Shown: positions 7,300 to 15,953, counted from the stretch's first letter. The stretch: DNA of 30,373 nucleotides from Thermoguttaceae bacterium (GCA_017454585.1 JAFTCU010000211.1:1-30373); one strand, 5' to 3'. Made by a program: numbers and translations. Notes: a model not told the origin generated them from the sequence alone.

Positions 7300-9780
7300 T
7301 CAAACGTCAAGGTTGGTCACATCCAAGGCGTATTTCTCAATAAACTCACGTCTTGGTTCAACGCTTTCGCCCATGAGGATCCGGAACAGGTCATCGGCCG
7401 CGGCCGCATCTTCGAGTTTCACCTGAACCATCGTGCGCTGAGCCGGATCGAGCGTCGTGTCACGAATTTCTTCCGCGTCCATTTCGCCCAGCCCTTTGAA
7501 GCGGCTGACCTGAATCCCTTTGCTCCCTGCGGCACGGATGGAGGGAAGAAGCTCCCGCAGGTCGTTTATCCCCGATTTACTATCGCCGTAACGCAGTTCA
7601 TAGCGGCTTCCTTCCAGACCTGTGCGCTGCTGGGGTATCAATGAGTCGATTTCGAAACCCATCGAACGCAAGGCAACCAGTTGCTTGTTCAGCGAGCGAA
7701 CTTCGTGGATCTCAACGACCGGAAAATCGATCTTTTTCACCGCGCCTTCTTCTTCCGCCTGCGCTTCTTCCACGTCGATTTTGAGGCTCGTCCCGTAATG
7801 GACATTCAATTCAACGTGATGCTCCTGCTCGTACTGCTCCGCGAATTTTTCCACAGCGGCGTGATCGAGGAACCAGAATTCCTGCGTCCCAATAAACGCG
7901 TGAAGGACTGGCAAACGAGCTGTCACAGGATCCTGAAGCAGTGCGTGGCTTTTCAGGCTGATGCCGCGGCGTTCGAGTGTGTTGATCGGCTCTTCCATCG
8001 CGCCGAGGATCTTCGTCAGTTTTTCGAGCGACTCCCCTTCCAGGATCCGGCCGTCCATCGGGTCGAAGACGCAATCTTTCAGGCCGTTTGTCAGGAGCAT
8101 TGATTTCAGCTCCTCATCGGTCTGAACGTAAGAGACTTTTTTCTTCTGTGTAATACGGAAGAGCGGCGGCTGCGCTACGTACACAAAGCCGCCTTTGATC
8201 AAATCGTACATCTGGCGGTAGAAGAACGTCAGCAGCAGCGTGCGGATGTGGGAACCATCGACATCGGCATCGGTCATGATGATGATCTTGTTGTAACGCC
8301 GTTTGTCGAGGTTGATGTCGTCGCCAAATCCGGTCCCGATAGCGGAGATCATACTTCGAACTTCCTGATTCGCCAGAACTTTGTCCTCACGAGCTTTGTA
8401 AGCATTGATGATTTTTCCGCGCAGAGGCAAAATGGCCTGGAATTCACGCATACGCCCGCCTTCGGCCGTCCCGCCGGCGGAGTCACCCTCCACCAGGTAC
8501 AGCTCGCATTTTTCATAGTCCCGGCTTGTACAGTCGAGCAGTTTGCCCGGCAGACTTCCTCCGGAAAGCACTTCCTTGCGTTCCCGAACCGCCTTGCGGG
8601 CACGAACGGCAGCTTCGCGGGCATCGGCGGCGAGGAGACTTTTCTGGATCAGCGCACGGGCGTTTTCGGGATGATGCTCGAAGTAATCCATCATCGCTTC
8701 GTAAACGGCACTGCCGACGATTTTTTCGACTTCGCTGTTTCCGAGCTTTGTTTTGGTCTGCCCTTCAAATTGGGGAGACGGAACACGCAGGGAAATCACG
8801 ACCGTCAACCCTTCACGAAAGTCATCACCGGAAGGCGTCACTTTTTTGAAAAGATCTTCCCTTGTTCCGTAACGGTTCATGGAACGAGTCAAAGCTGAAC
8901 GGAAACCGGAAACGTGCGTACCCCCTTCAATCGTATTAATATTGTTGACGTAAGAGTGAATATTCTCCGTGTACTCATCAGTGTACTGGAGGGCGATGTC
9001 CCACTGAACGCCGTCCTGTTCACCTTTAATATTAATGACGTCCTGGTGGATCGGCTGTGTGCCTCGGTTCAGGTACTCGACAAACTCCACAATGCCACGC
9101 TCGAAGTAGAACGAATCCGAATCACCTGTACGAGTGTCTTTGAAATTGATCCTCACACCCTTGTTCAAAAACGCCAGTTCCTGGAGACGGCGGTGAAGAG
9201 TGCTGAACTGAAACTTAATGTCCGGGAAAATCTCGGAATCTGGTTTGAACGTGGTTTTCGTCCCGGTCGCGGAGGATTTTCCGATTTTCTCGACACCGCC
9301 GGTTGGAACGCCGCGCTCGTATTCCTGCTGCCAGATGAAACCGTCACGGCAGACCTGGCATGTACACCACTCTGAAAGGAAATTCACGACCGTCACACCG
9401 ACACCATGCAGACCGCCGGAAGTTGTGTACGCGCCGCCGCCGAATTTTCCACCAAACTTGAGGATGGTCATAACCCCTTCAAGTGTCGAAATGCCCAGTT
9501 CAGGGAAGATTTCAACAGGGATCCCGCGCCCGTTATCCTCTACAGTGATCGAGCCGTCCGTGTTGATCGTAACATTCACGAACGTGGCGTAGCCGGCCAT
9601 CACTTCGTCGATGGAATTATCGACCACTTCATATACAAGATGATGAAGTCCTCGAGTTGTCGTATCGGCAATGTACATACTGGGGCGTTTGCGCACGTGT
9701 TCCAGGTCGCTCAGGTGAGCGATTTGATCCGCACCGTATTCAGAAGAGGGATTAGAGTCAGAATTCAAATCAGTGGCCAT
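7300..9780 (-). CDS. gyrB: DNA gyrase subunit B
   Basis: ATPase subunit of DNA gyrase, which with GyrA introduces negative supercoils. The 826-residue protein has the GHKL ATPase domain (EVVDNSIDE 51-59, DNGRGIP 82-88, HGVGVTVVN 125-133). The transducer follows with the QTKTK loop (341-345). The TOPRIM domain has E431 in LVEGDSAGG and DADVDG at 504-509, the metal-binding acidic residues. Residues about 560-745 form an insertion in the TOPRIM part, like that of the long E. coli-type GyrB. The tail RFKGLGEMDAEE binds GyrA. The start is the ATG after AAGGTG. It is transcribed alone and divergently from the prenyltransferase gene, from a good promoter at 9825-9853. dnaN lies 12 kb away rather than next door. 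Confidence 0.98.
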   Translation of the reverse strand: MATDLNSDSNPSSEYGADQIAHLSDLEHVRKRPSMYIADTTTRGLHHLVYEVVDNSIDEVMAGYATFVNVTINTDGSITVEDNGRGIPVEIFPELGISTLEGVMTILKFGGKFGGGAYTTSGGLHGVGVTVVNFLSEWCTCQVCRDGFIWQQEYERGVPTGGVEKIGKSSATGTKTTFKPDSEIFPDIKFQFSTLHRRLQELAFLNKGVRINFKDTRTGDSDSFYFERGIVEFVEYLNRGTQPIHQDVINIKGEQDGVQWDIALQYTDEYTENIHSYVNNINTIEGGTHVSGFRSALTRSMNRYGTREDLFKKVTPSGDDFREGLTVVISLRVPSPQFEGQTKTKLGNSEVEKIVGSAVYEAMMDYFEHHPENARALIQKSLLAADAREAAVRARKAVRERKEVLSGGSLPGKLLDCTSRDYEKCELYLVEGDSAGGTAEGGRMREFQAILPLRGKIINAYKAREDKVLANQEVRSMISAIGTGFGDDINLDKRRYNKIIIMTDADVDGSHIRTLLLTFFYRQMYDLIKGGFVYVAQPPLFRITQKKKVSYVQTDEELKSMLLTNGLKDCVFDPMDGRILEGESLEKLTKILGAMEEPINTLERRGISLKSHALLQDPVTARLPVLHAFIGTQEFWFLDHAAVEKFAEQYEQEHHVELNVHYGTSLKIDVEEAQAEEEGAVKKIDFPVVEIHEVRSLNKQLVALRSMGFEIDSLIPQQRTGLEGSRYELRYGDSKSGINDLRELLPSIRAAGSKGIQVSRFKGLGEMDAEEIRDTTLDPAQRTMVQVKLEDAAAADDLFRILMGESVEPRREFIEKYALDVTNLDV

Positions 9781-9824
9781 GAATTACACCTTATCATTAA
9801 TAGGAACGAAAAAACTTACTTTTT

Positions 9825-9853
9825 ATTGTACCCGATTTTTAAGGTTTTGTAAA
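9825..9853 (-). promoter_or_regulatory. Sigma70-type promoter of gyrB
   Basis: On the minus strand TTTACA (9848-9853) and TACAAT (9825-9830) are separated by 17 bases, about 45 bases before the gyrB start. Confidence 0.65.
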
Positions 9854-9959
9854 GGTGGTAGAGCAGAAAATTTTTAAAATTTTGCGGTTCTAAATTCAGT
9901 AAAACCGAATTTTTTTGACTTTTTTCTGAAATTCATTACACGATTTTGAACATCTGATG

Positions 9960-9965
9960 TATAAT
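9960..9965 (+). promoter_or_regulatory. Possible -10 element of the prenyltransferase gene
   Basis: A perfect TATAAT but no clear -35 at the usual distance; 91 bases before the GTG start at 10057. Confidence 0.35.
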
Positions 9966-10056
9966 GAATATGGAATTGGATTTTGAGGAATGAACTGCCT
10001 GCAGTTTTCCTCCTTGCGTAAACCTTCTCAAACCTGTTTTTAATTCATATTCATTC

Positions 10057-11016
10057 GTGTTTCCATATATTCAAATCGCGCGTCCGGATCATTGGTTCAA
10101 AAACGTTTTTATGCTTTTGGGAGTCATTCTGGCGCTTTTTTACCGTCAGGACCTTTTTCATTCCCCTGAGCTTATGCTCGCGTGCGGAAAAACCATTTTG
10201 ATCGGGCTGGCGGCCGTCTGCCTTATTGCGTCAAGCAATTACGTGATCAACGAAATTCTCGACGCTCCGACAGACAGGTCACATCCCTCCAAATGTCACC
10301 GCCCGATCCCGTCCGGCAAAGTGAAACTTCCGATCGCGTACGCGGAATGGATCCTGCTGGGAGCCGCCGGTCTGATAATTTCCTGGATGCTGAACCGGCC
10401 GTTTTTTTATTCCGCCCTTGCTTTGCTCATAATGGGATGCCTTTATAACATTCCGCCGATTCGTACCAAGGAATGGATCTACCTGGACGTTTTAAGCGAA
10501 TCCATAAATAATCCGCTTCGCCTCCTGCTCGGCTGGTATTTAATCCTTCCGAATCAAATCCCGCCGCTTTCGCTGCTGATTTCGTACTGGATGGTCGGAG
10601 CGTTTTTCATGGCCACAAAGCGTTTCGCGGAGTACCGTTGGATCAACGATCCGAAGCGTGCGGCCGCGTACCGGAAATCATTCCGGTGGTACACGGAGGA
10701 AAGTTTGCTCATCAGCATGTTCGTGTACGCGGTCGCCAGCGCACTTTTCCTCGGCGTTTTTATCGTGCATTACCGGCTGGAGCTGATTTTGAGCTTCCCG
10801 CTGCTTGCCGGTTTTTATGGTTACTACCTGTATGTCGGGCTGAAACCGAACAGCAGGGTACAGAATCCGGAGCATTTGTATCACGAAAAGGGGCTGATGG
10901 TTTATCTGACGATCTGCATGGTCGTGTTTATCGTGCTGATGTTCCTGGACATTCCGGAGCTTTATGAGTATTTCAACGTTACACCTCCGGACGTGAAAAG
11001 CCTGTGGGAAATTTAA
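10057..11016 (+). CDS. UbiA-family membrane prenyltransferase (decaprenyl-phosphate phosphoribosyltransferase-like)
   Basis: The 319-residue integral membrane protein has about eight hydrophobic segments. The N-terminus has the RPDHWFKN pattern and residues 61-86 the first aspartate-rich motif, NEILDAPTDRSHP...RPIPSG, where N65, D69 and D73 bind Mg-diphosphate. A second loop reads DVLSES around 144. These features match the branch of UbiA enzymes that includes decaprenyl-phosphate phosphoribosyltransferase, which joins a polyprenyl phosphate to PRPP, more than the quinone-pathway branch. The start is a GTG without a clear ribosome binding site. The frame is closed by a TGA at 9991 and has no better start codon, and the protein begins where the family usually does. 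Exact substrate is unsure. It lies upstream of the DUF1598 gene, which has its own promoter. Confidence 0.8.
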   Translation: MFPYIQIARPDHWFKNVFMLLGVILALFYRQDLFHSPELMLACGKTILIGLAAVCLIASSNYVINEILDAPTDRSHPSKCHRPIPSGKVKLPIAYAEWILLGAAGLIISWMLNRPFFYSALALLIMGCLYNIPPIRTKEWIYLDVLSESINNPLRLLLGWYLILPNQIPPLSLLISYWMVGAFFMATKRFAEYRWINDPKRAAAYRKSFRWYTEESLLISMFVYAVASALFLGVFIVHYRLELILSFPLLAGFYGYYLYVGLKPNSRVQNPEHLYHEKGLMVYLTICMVVFIVLMFLDIPELYEYFNVTPPDVKSLWEI

Positions 11017-11146
11017 AGGAGTTGAAAACGTCCTTTCGGAAATGTCGCTTGCCGATTTTGCGGGTCGTGCGTTTTGTTCGGGCCTTGGAGATTTCTTTTC
11101 CGCAAAACTCCCGAATTTGGCTTGAATAAAATTTTTCGACTCACAC

Positions 11147-11174
11147 TTGAAATGACGATAAAATCGAATATACT
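11147..11174 (+). promoter_or_regulatory. Sigma70-type promoter of the DUF1598 gene
   Basis: TTGAAA (11147-11152) and TATACT (11169-11174) with a 16-base spacer, 72 bases before the ATG. Confidence 0.5.
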
Positions 11175-11246
11175 GAAATAGACCCGTGCTGTGCATTCCG
11201 GCCGGATTTTACGAAAATGAATTTTAAAATTCAGGAGAATTAAACC

Positions 11247-12614
11247 ATGCTTTCCTACACGCAGGTGCTGAAACGCAGTTTTCTGCCGGTTTTGCTTTTC
11301 GTTTATACGCTGATGCTTTCGTTTACGGCTTCCGCACAGAACAATAATAATAATTATGCCGGTGTGGAAATCGACGCGCAAAACGTTCTGAAAATGCAGA
11401 CGTGGGTGGATCCGTCGCTTAACCTCCGCAAAATGAACGCTTCCCAGGGGATTACGCAGGATCTGCGTGAGTTCAACCCCGCCCGTGCAGTCTCGTTGAC
11501 CCGGCTGGAAAGTGAGATTGCAAAGAATAACGGGATCCTGACCGATGAAGTACGCTATATGGCTGGACTTCAACGTGTCGATTACGTTTTTGTTTATCCC
11601 GAATCGGGTGATGTGGTTCTCGTTGGCCCGGCAGAGGGCTGGTACAAAGACATTTCCGGCCGTGTCGTTGGTTTGACTACCGGAAAACCCGTCCTTCGCC
11701 TGGAAGATCTGGTTACTGCGATGCGCGCTTACGCACCCGGTTCCAAAGCCGCCAACGTGATTGGCTGCTCTATCGACCCGACTCAGGAAGGACTTGCGCG
11801 GTTCCAGGAATTCCAACGCCGCATCGGAACTACCGCTACGCCGAATATGACGGAAATGATCGTGAATGGTTCTCGTGAAGCGCTGGGCCTCCAGAAGGTT
11901 TCCGTCACGGGCGTTAGCAATCAGACCCACTTCGCGAAAGTTCTCGTTGAAGCAGACTACCGCATGAAACTTATGGGGATCGGCCTGGAAAAAATCCCGG
12001 TCAAAAATATGAAATCATTCGTCGCTTCCGTCAATCCCGGGACGGTTTCCCGTAATGCCCTGTTCCGCTGGTACTTTGTCCCGGATTATACGCGCGTTCG
12101 TATGAGCCCCGATAAACTTGCGATGGGGCTGGAGGGAAAGAGCGTGAAACTGGTTGGAGCCGATGAAATGGTTAGTTCGGATGGTTCCCGTAAAGAAGTG
12201 GTCGTTTCGGACAGCGCGTCAAAGAAGTTCACGCAGGGCTTCACAAAGAATTACGATAAAATCGCGGCCGCCGTTCCGGTTTATGCCGAGCTTCGGAACC
12301 TGATCGATCTGGCTGTCGTCGCAGCTTTCCTGCAGGAAACCAACGCTTATGAGAAACTGGGTTGGGAACTGGTTTACTTCGGAGATGAACAGAAATTCCG
12401 TGTCGAGACTGAACGTGCGCCCGAATTCGTCGAATCGGCCGTGAACGCGATTTGGCGCGGCCATACGCTGACCACCCCGATTGGCGGCGGCGTGGAGATT
12501 TTCGCGAAACGTGCGCTTGAGAAGGAAAACCTGATTTCCGATTCCGACGAGACCGTCGCGCAGGCTCAGAAAGACGCTCCGCTCCCGGAAAACGGCTGGT
12601 GGTGGAACAAGTAG
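11247..12614 (+). CDS. Secreted DUF1598 protein of unknown function
   Basis: The 455-residue protein has a signal peptide (hydrophobic stretch about residues 10-28, cleavage near ASAQ) followed by an Asn run. The rest matches DUF1598, a family typical of planctomycetes. Recognisable blocks are SLTRLESEI, YMAGLQRVDYVFVYPESGDVV, VGPAEGWYKDISGRVVG, the CSIDPTQEGL segment, VLVEADYRMKLMGIGLE, the RWYFVPDY block, and GGGVEIF near the end. AGGAG precedes the ATG. No catalytic motif or cofactor site can be named; the periplasm or envelope is the likely location. It ends in a tryptophan-rich tail and is followed by a strong terminator, so it is a single-gene unit with its own promoter. Confidence 0.9.
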   Translation: MLSYTQVLKRSFLPVLLFVYTLMLSFTASAQNNNNNYAGVEIDAQNVLKMQTWVDPSLNLRKMNASQGITQDLREFNPARAVSLTRLESEIAKNNGILTDEVRYMAGLQRVDYVFVYPESGDVVLVGPAEGWYKDISGRVVGLTTGKPVLRLEDLVTAMRAYAPGSKAANVIGCSIDPTQEGLARFQEFQRRIGTTATPNMTEMIVNGSREALGLQKVSVTGVSNQTHFAKVLVEADYRMKLMGIGLEKIPVKNMKSFVASVNPGTVSRNALFRWYFVPDYTRVRMSPDKLAMGLEGKSVKLVGADEMVSSDGSRKEVVVSDSASKKFTQGFTKNYDKIAAAVPVYAELRNLIDLAVVAAFLQETNAYEKLGWELVYFGDEQKFRVETERAPEFVESAVNAIWRGHTLTTPIGGGVEIFAKRALEKENLISDSDETVAQAQKDAPLPENGWWWNK

Positions 12615-12643
12615 TTCCGTCTTGAAAGCAGAAAAAAACGAAA

Positions 12644-12675
12644 CCCCAATATTCGCTTGAGTATTGGGGTTTTTT
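12644..12675 (+). terminator. Intrinsic terminator after the DUF1598 gene
   Basis: Stem CCCCAATA/TATTGGGG (12644-12651 and 12662-12669) with a 10-base loop, followed by T6. Confidence 0.9.
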
Positions 12676-12724
12676 ATTGGCTTTTCTTAATGAAAACTTC
12701 GGATCCTTTTGACTTCGCACTTTT

Positions 12725-12859
12725 ATTTAAACACGGATTTCCACGGATTAAAGAGATTAAAAGGATTCCGTTTTTTTATGGAAACTCCTCTAAATCCTTA
12801 ATATTTCTTTAAAATAATCTGCGGAAATCCTTTTAATCCGTGAAAATCTGTGTTTAAAT
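12725..12859. repeat. Inverted-repeat element, ACACGGATT type (copy 2)
   Basis: Arms 12725-12767 and 12824-12859 are reverse complements with a few mismatches and share the ATTTAAACACGGATT core with the element at 2260-2414. The core between the arms differs from copy 1. It sits between the DUF1598 terminator and the end of the GH109-like gene and makes up most of that 307-base spacer. Confidence 0.75.
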
Positions 12860-12921
12860 CAAGGGTCGAAGTGGGGAAGACTTGCGCTCTGGAAACTGGG
12901 TTGCAGTTTTCGAAACTTCCT

Positions 12922-14358
12922 TTAAATCATCTCCGTATTCTTCCCGCCGTTTCTCAAGCTCAGGTCGATCGGCTTGTTCGTCTTCCACGTGCCGCACGTA
13001 AAGTCCGGAACGTCGATCGAGTTGGACCGATGCGTGATCGACCAGAAACTCAGCGGCGTGATGCAGCTCCACAGGGCACCGTCGTACACGTCAAAATCGG
13101 GCGCCAGGCCGTTCTGGAGGCAGTTGACGAACCGCCAGTCCTCAATGAAATCCATGCCGCCGTGGCCGCCGAATTTCTTGGCGAGTTCCCCAATATATAC
13201 GTGAAGTTCCGGCGCAAACTCTTTCTGAAGTTCCGCCATTTTCTCTTCGGAAACTGGCTGATCGTTCCCGATCGAAATCAGCGGCGTGGGGTTTTTCTGG
13301 CAGAATGCCTTGGTCCCTGAAAGAAGGTGAACGCGCGAATACGGCCGACCGACCGACGTGTGGTAGTCGAGGCAGATCGTCTTGCCGTTTACGGTCCGCA
13401 TGATGCTCGAATTTCCGCCGCCGTAGTGGGCTTTTCCGGCAAACTGTTTGAAGTACGGGTCGTTCGTCTTCTCGGCCATTTCCGCGAACGCCTTCCCCAC
13501 GACGAAATCGTCCGTTTCAACGGAGGAGAGGTACTCTACCCGGTCACCAGCCAGGATCCCCATCGCTTTGGCGATCGGTCCGAAACCGTGGGTCGGGTAG
13601 GTGTTTCCGCGCATGAGTTTCAGCCGGTGCTGGTAGTACGGCGAGGCCTCCTCGGAAAGCGGCGGCATGGGTTTCTGAGAGTACAAAGAGCCGGTACGAC
13701 CGCAGTGGCAGTACGCGCCTTCCCCATGAATGATCTCGCCAAAGAAACCCTTCTGCGCCATGTTGATCGTCATGGATTCGAAGAAGTCGTACACGCAGTT
13801 TTCCAGGATGAAGCAGTGCTTCCCGGTCTTCTCGGAAGTATCGACCAGCCGGATGCAGTCCCGCAGCGTCTGCGCCATGGGGACTTCCGTGGCGGCGTGT
13901 TTCCCGGCGAGCATGGCGTGAACGGCCATTTCCGCGTGCAGGTACGGCGGGGTCGTGACGTAGATCACGTCCAGATCATCCCGGGCACAAAGGTCTTTCC
14001 AGGACTCCTTCGACGAAAAATACTCGGCCGCCTCCGGAAGATTTCGGCTTTTCAGAAAATCCTGTGCCCGACGGACCGGGTACTCGTAGCAGTCCGCGAT
14101 GGCGCGAATCTCCACGCCCTGCATTTTCGCGAGCCGCTGAAGGGACGCAAACCCGCGGTTTCCGAGCCCGATGTACCCGACGCGCAGCGGGAGGCACGGC
14201 GGCGCCTTAAAGTCGTGCATGTTCCGGATCTGCTGCCGGCCAGTCCATTGGACGTCGGTTTCCTGAACGTCTTCATCCAATTCCGCGGCACAAGAGTAGC
14301 CCGCAAAACCAAGCGCGAAGCCAACGGCGGGGAGTTTCATAAAATCTCTTCGTTTCAT
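12922..14358 (-). CDS. Tat-exported Gfo/Idh/MocA-fold protein, GH109-like glycosidase
   Basis: The 478-residue protein opens with a Tat signal (MKRRDFMKLPAVGFALGFAG, ending near SCAAE). A Rossmann domain follows with GLGNRG (64-69), YVTTPPYLHAEMAVHAMLAGKH and EVP (158-160). The middle has the pattern of GH109: ENCVYDFFE with Y190, NTYPTHGFGPIAKAMGIL with H257, and SSIMRTVNGKTICLDYHT. The end shows HGGMDF, DVYDGALWS and VDVP-like SIDVPDF. GH109 enzymes remove alpha-N-acetylgalactosamine by an NAD-dependent oxidation, elimination and reduction cycle, with the conserved Tyr and His at the active site. The family assignment is firm; the sugar cleaved is inferred, since many planctomycete relatives are uncharacterised. 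AAGGA precedes the ATG. It is monocistronic, flanked by repeat elements on both sides. Confidence 0.87.
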   Translation of the reverse strand: MKRRDFMKLPAVGFALGFAGYSCAAELDEDVQETDVQWTGRQQIRNMHDFKAPPCLPLRVGYIGLGNRGFASLQRLAKMQGVEIRAIADCYEYPVRRAQDFLKSRNLPEAAEYFSSKESWKDLCARDDLDVIYVTTPPYLHAEMAVHAMLAGKHAATEVPMAQTLRDCIRLVDTSEKTGKHCFILENCVYDFFESMTINMAQKGFFGEIIHGEGAYCHCGRTGSLYSQKPMPPLSEEASPYYQHRLKLMRGNTYPTHGFGPIAKAMGILAGDRVEYLSSVETDDFVVGKAFAEMAEKTNDPYFKQFAGKAHYGGGNSSIMRTVNGKTICLDYHTSVGRPYSRVHLLSGTKAFCQKNPTPLISIGNDQPVSEEKMAELQKEFAPELHVYIGELAKKFGGHGGMDFIEDWRFVNCLQNGLAPDFDVYDGALWSCITPLSFWSITHRSNSIDVPDFTCGTWKTNKPIDLSLRNGGKNTEMI

Positions 14359-14538
14359 GGTGGGTCCTTTCTGAAAAAAGAAGTAAAAGAGGGCAGGATT
14401 TCCTGGAGATTTTTATTTTAACACTCGGAGAGTTCAAACACAAGGGGGGGCTAAAAAGTCCCAAAGAAAAAGGTTCATTCGTCAAGTGCGTACAACTCCA
14501 ATGGTACACCGATAAGCCCCTCTTTTCCATCTTTTTAC

Positions 14539-14706
14539 TTTAAGCCGCAAAGAACACAAAGGAAGCAAAGAAGAGAACAATGAAATATGATTAAGATTGT
14601 TCAGTGAGAAGGGGGGTCTGTTTAGATCATTGACACGCGGTTTGTCGTAGTATTCTCGGGGACAAGAAACTCCCTTTGCGTTCTTTGCGTTCTTTGCGGC
14701 TTAAAA
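14539..14706. repeat. Inverted-repeat element, GCAAAGAAC type
   Basis: Left arm 14539-14571 (TTAAGCCGCAAAGAACACAA onwards) and right arm 14671-14706 (its near reverse complement) enclose about 100 bases of unrelated sequence. The arms repeat an 8-10 base unit, GCAAAGAA/CGCAAAGAA. The design resembles the ACACGGATT elements but the sequence is different. Confidence 0.7.
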
Positions 14707-14809
14707 AACATGATCCCACCACGCGGTTACCAGTTGGACCAAAAACATTAGAGAAATTCACCCCAACTTTTTACCCTTATCTTTTTTGGGAAAAATTATA
14801 TCACTCCTC

Positions 14810-14837
14810 TTGAAAAAAAATATTCTTATGTTATAAT
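14810..14837 (+). promoter_or_regulatory. Strong sigma70-type promoter of the leader RNA
   Basis: TTGAAA (14810-14815) and a perfect TATAAT (14832-14837) with a 16-base spacer in an A/T-rich setting. The predicted start site is near 14844. Confidence 0.65.
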
Positions 14838-14843
14838 TTAATT

Positions 14844-15080
14844 AGATGAATAATCATCTGAAAAAATACATACATTTCCATTGAGAATGTTCCGTAAAAC
14901 AAATCAATCTTACAACGAATTACCACTCAGTTTTTAACTGATTTTCAGAAGTTGATTTGTCAGGAGAGACATTCCCATGTCTGATACTATGGATATGGGA
15001 GTGTTGATCCTGTTTGTTGTTCTGAATCCCTGTGGTAAGGGCGTTGTAAGCGGCAAATAGGCAATCAGCACTCCTTTTTT
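14844..15080 (+). ncRNA. Putative structured leader RNA with attenuator-like terminator
   Basis: From the predicted start site the transcript has a hairpin (14844-14849 with 14854-14859). It then has a 9-bp stem ACAAATCAA/TTGATTTGT (14899-14907 and 14952-14960) enclosing a small hairpin (14928-14940). Next comes CATTCCCAT/ATGGGAGTG (14970-14978 and 14995-15003). Finally GGAGTGTTGAT/ATCAGCACTCC (14998-15008 and 15064-15074, one G-U pair) is followed by T6 at 15075-15080. The last two stems share bases 14998-15003, so they cannot form together: an antiterminator/terminator arrangement. The leader ends about 75 bases before the GYF/TM2 gene. No known riboswitch class was recognised. Confidence 0.45.
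14977..15060 (+). CDS. Possible 27-residue leader peptide
   Basis: An AGGAGAG (14962-14968) stands eight bases before an ATG that opens a 27-codon frame, MSDTMDMGVLILFVVLNPCG then KGVVSGK and TAG. The middle is hydrophobic. The frame lies inside the leader RNA; its ribosome binding site is next to, and its start codon partly within, the CATTCCCAT arm. Translation could therefore influence which hairpin forms. It may equally be a chance frame; no homologue is recognised. Confidence 0.3.
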   Translation: MSDTMDMGVLILFVVLNPCGKGVVSGK

Positions 15081-15155
15081 CTATTTAAAAATCTGTGAAT
15101 GCTGATCGACTATTGGGTGTCTATATCAAAATCCCTTCATTTAAAGGAGAAAAAA

Positions 15156-15953
15156 ATGTCACTATGGTATTATTACGATGAAATGGGGAAGCAGGGTCCA
15201 ATTCAGCCATCAGAATTAAAAACTCTAGCAGAACTGGGCCAAATCGACCCTGAAACAATTGTGGAAACTGATACTGGGAAAAAAGCCAAAGCAGGAGCTG
15301 TAAAAGGCTTATTCCCAAACTCAAATAAACTTGTTCAAACCAATCGACAGACAAACAAACTAATGTCTGTCCCCATCACAGAAACTCCGACGAAGAAAAT
15401 TCAAACCACTCAACCGGTTGATGTGTCTTCTACCTCCAATAATGGAACGAAAGTCTGGTTTTACTACGAAAATGACATCAAAACAGGCCCATTTCCCATA
15501 AGTACATTAATCCGTATGGCGCGTTCTGGAATTATCACAAGAGAAACTCTGCTTGAAGATTCCAATGGAATTCGTGTCTTTGCAGAAGATATGGATCATA
15601 TTTTTAATTTTAATTCATCGCAGAATAAACCCGATTTTTCACCTCAGATTCACATGAATTCCGAAACAAGACAACCAACACAGGTAATGCAAACGAATGT
15701 TAATTTTCAAGTAAATGGCGCAAACAACAATGAAATGAGCGAAAAGAATCGTATAACAGCGGCAATTTTAGCGTTTTTTGCTGGTGTATTTGGCGCTCAC
15801 AAATTTTATCTGGGTAATAGTGGAAGTGGGTTGCTATATTTTATTCTCACTTGTACAGGAATTGGTCTAATCCTTACATTACCATGGACTATAATTGAAA
15901 CAATAGACTTATTTACAATGTCTGATAAGATGTTCCATCAAAAATATGGGTGA
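15156..15953 (+). CDS. GYF_2-GYF_2-TM2 membrane protein
   Basis: The ATG at 15156 is preceded by AAAGGAG at a six-base gap and starts directly in the first domain; an upstream ATG at 15099 has no such support. The 265-residue protein has two GYF_2-type domains (WYYYDEMGKQGP from residue 4 and WFYYENDIKTGPFP from 101) joined by a polar linker. A second polar, Asn/Gln-rich linker leads to a TM2 domain (residues about 199-262), with ILAFFAGVFGAHKFYLGN, a second hydrophobic segment, and DLFTM at the end. GYF_2 domains are thought to bind proline-rich peptides. TM2 is a two-helix membrane unit with a charged turn. There is no signal peptide, so the GYF part should face the cytoplasm. A role as membrane adaptor is inference. 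Preceded by the putative attenuator leader. Confidence 0.85.
   Translation: MSLWYYYDEMGKQGPIQPSELKTLAELGQIDPETIVETDTGKKAKAGAVKGLFPNSNKLVQTNRQTNKLMSVPITETPTKKIQTTQPVDVSSTSNNGTKVWFYYENDIKTGPFPISTLIRMARSGIITRETLLEDSNGIRVFAEDMDHIFNFNSSQNKPDFSPQIHMNSETRQPTQVMQTNVNFQVNGANNNEMSEKNRITAAILAFFAGVFGAHKFYLGNSGSGLLYFILTCTGIGLILTLPWTIIETIDLFTMSDKMFHQKYG

Noticed and set aside
7124..7426. Plus-strand frame with a G-rich tract before an ATG at 7238
   Set aside because: It overlaps the 3' end of gyrB in antisense, has no recognisable sequence features, and the G-rich run is weak evidence for translation.
14844..15080. Identity as tmRNA, SRP RNA or RNase P RNA
   Set aside because: None of the conserved core motifs of these RNAs could be found; 6S RNA could not be tested by eye and remains open.
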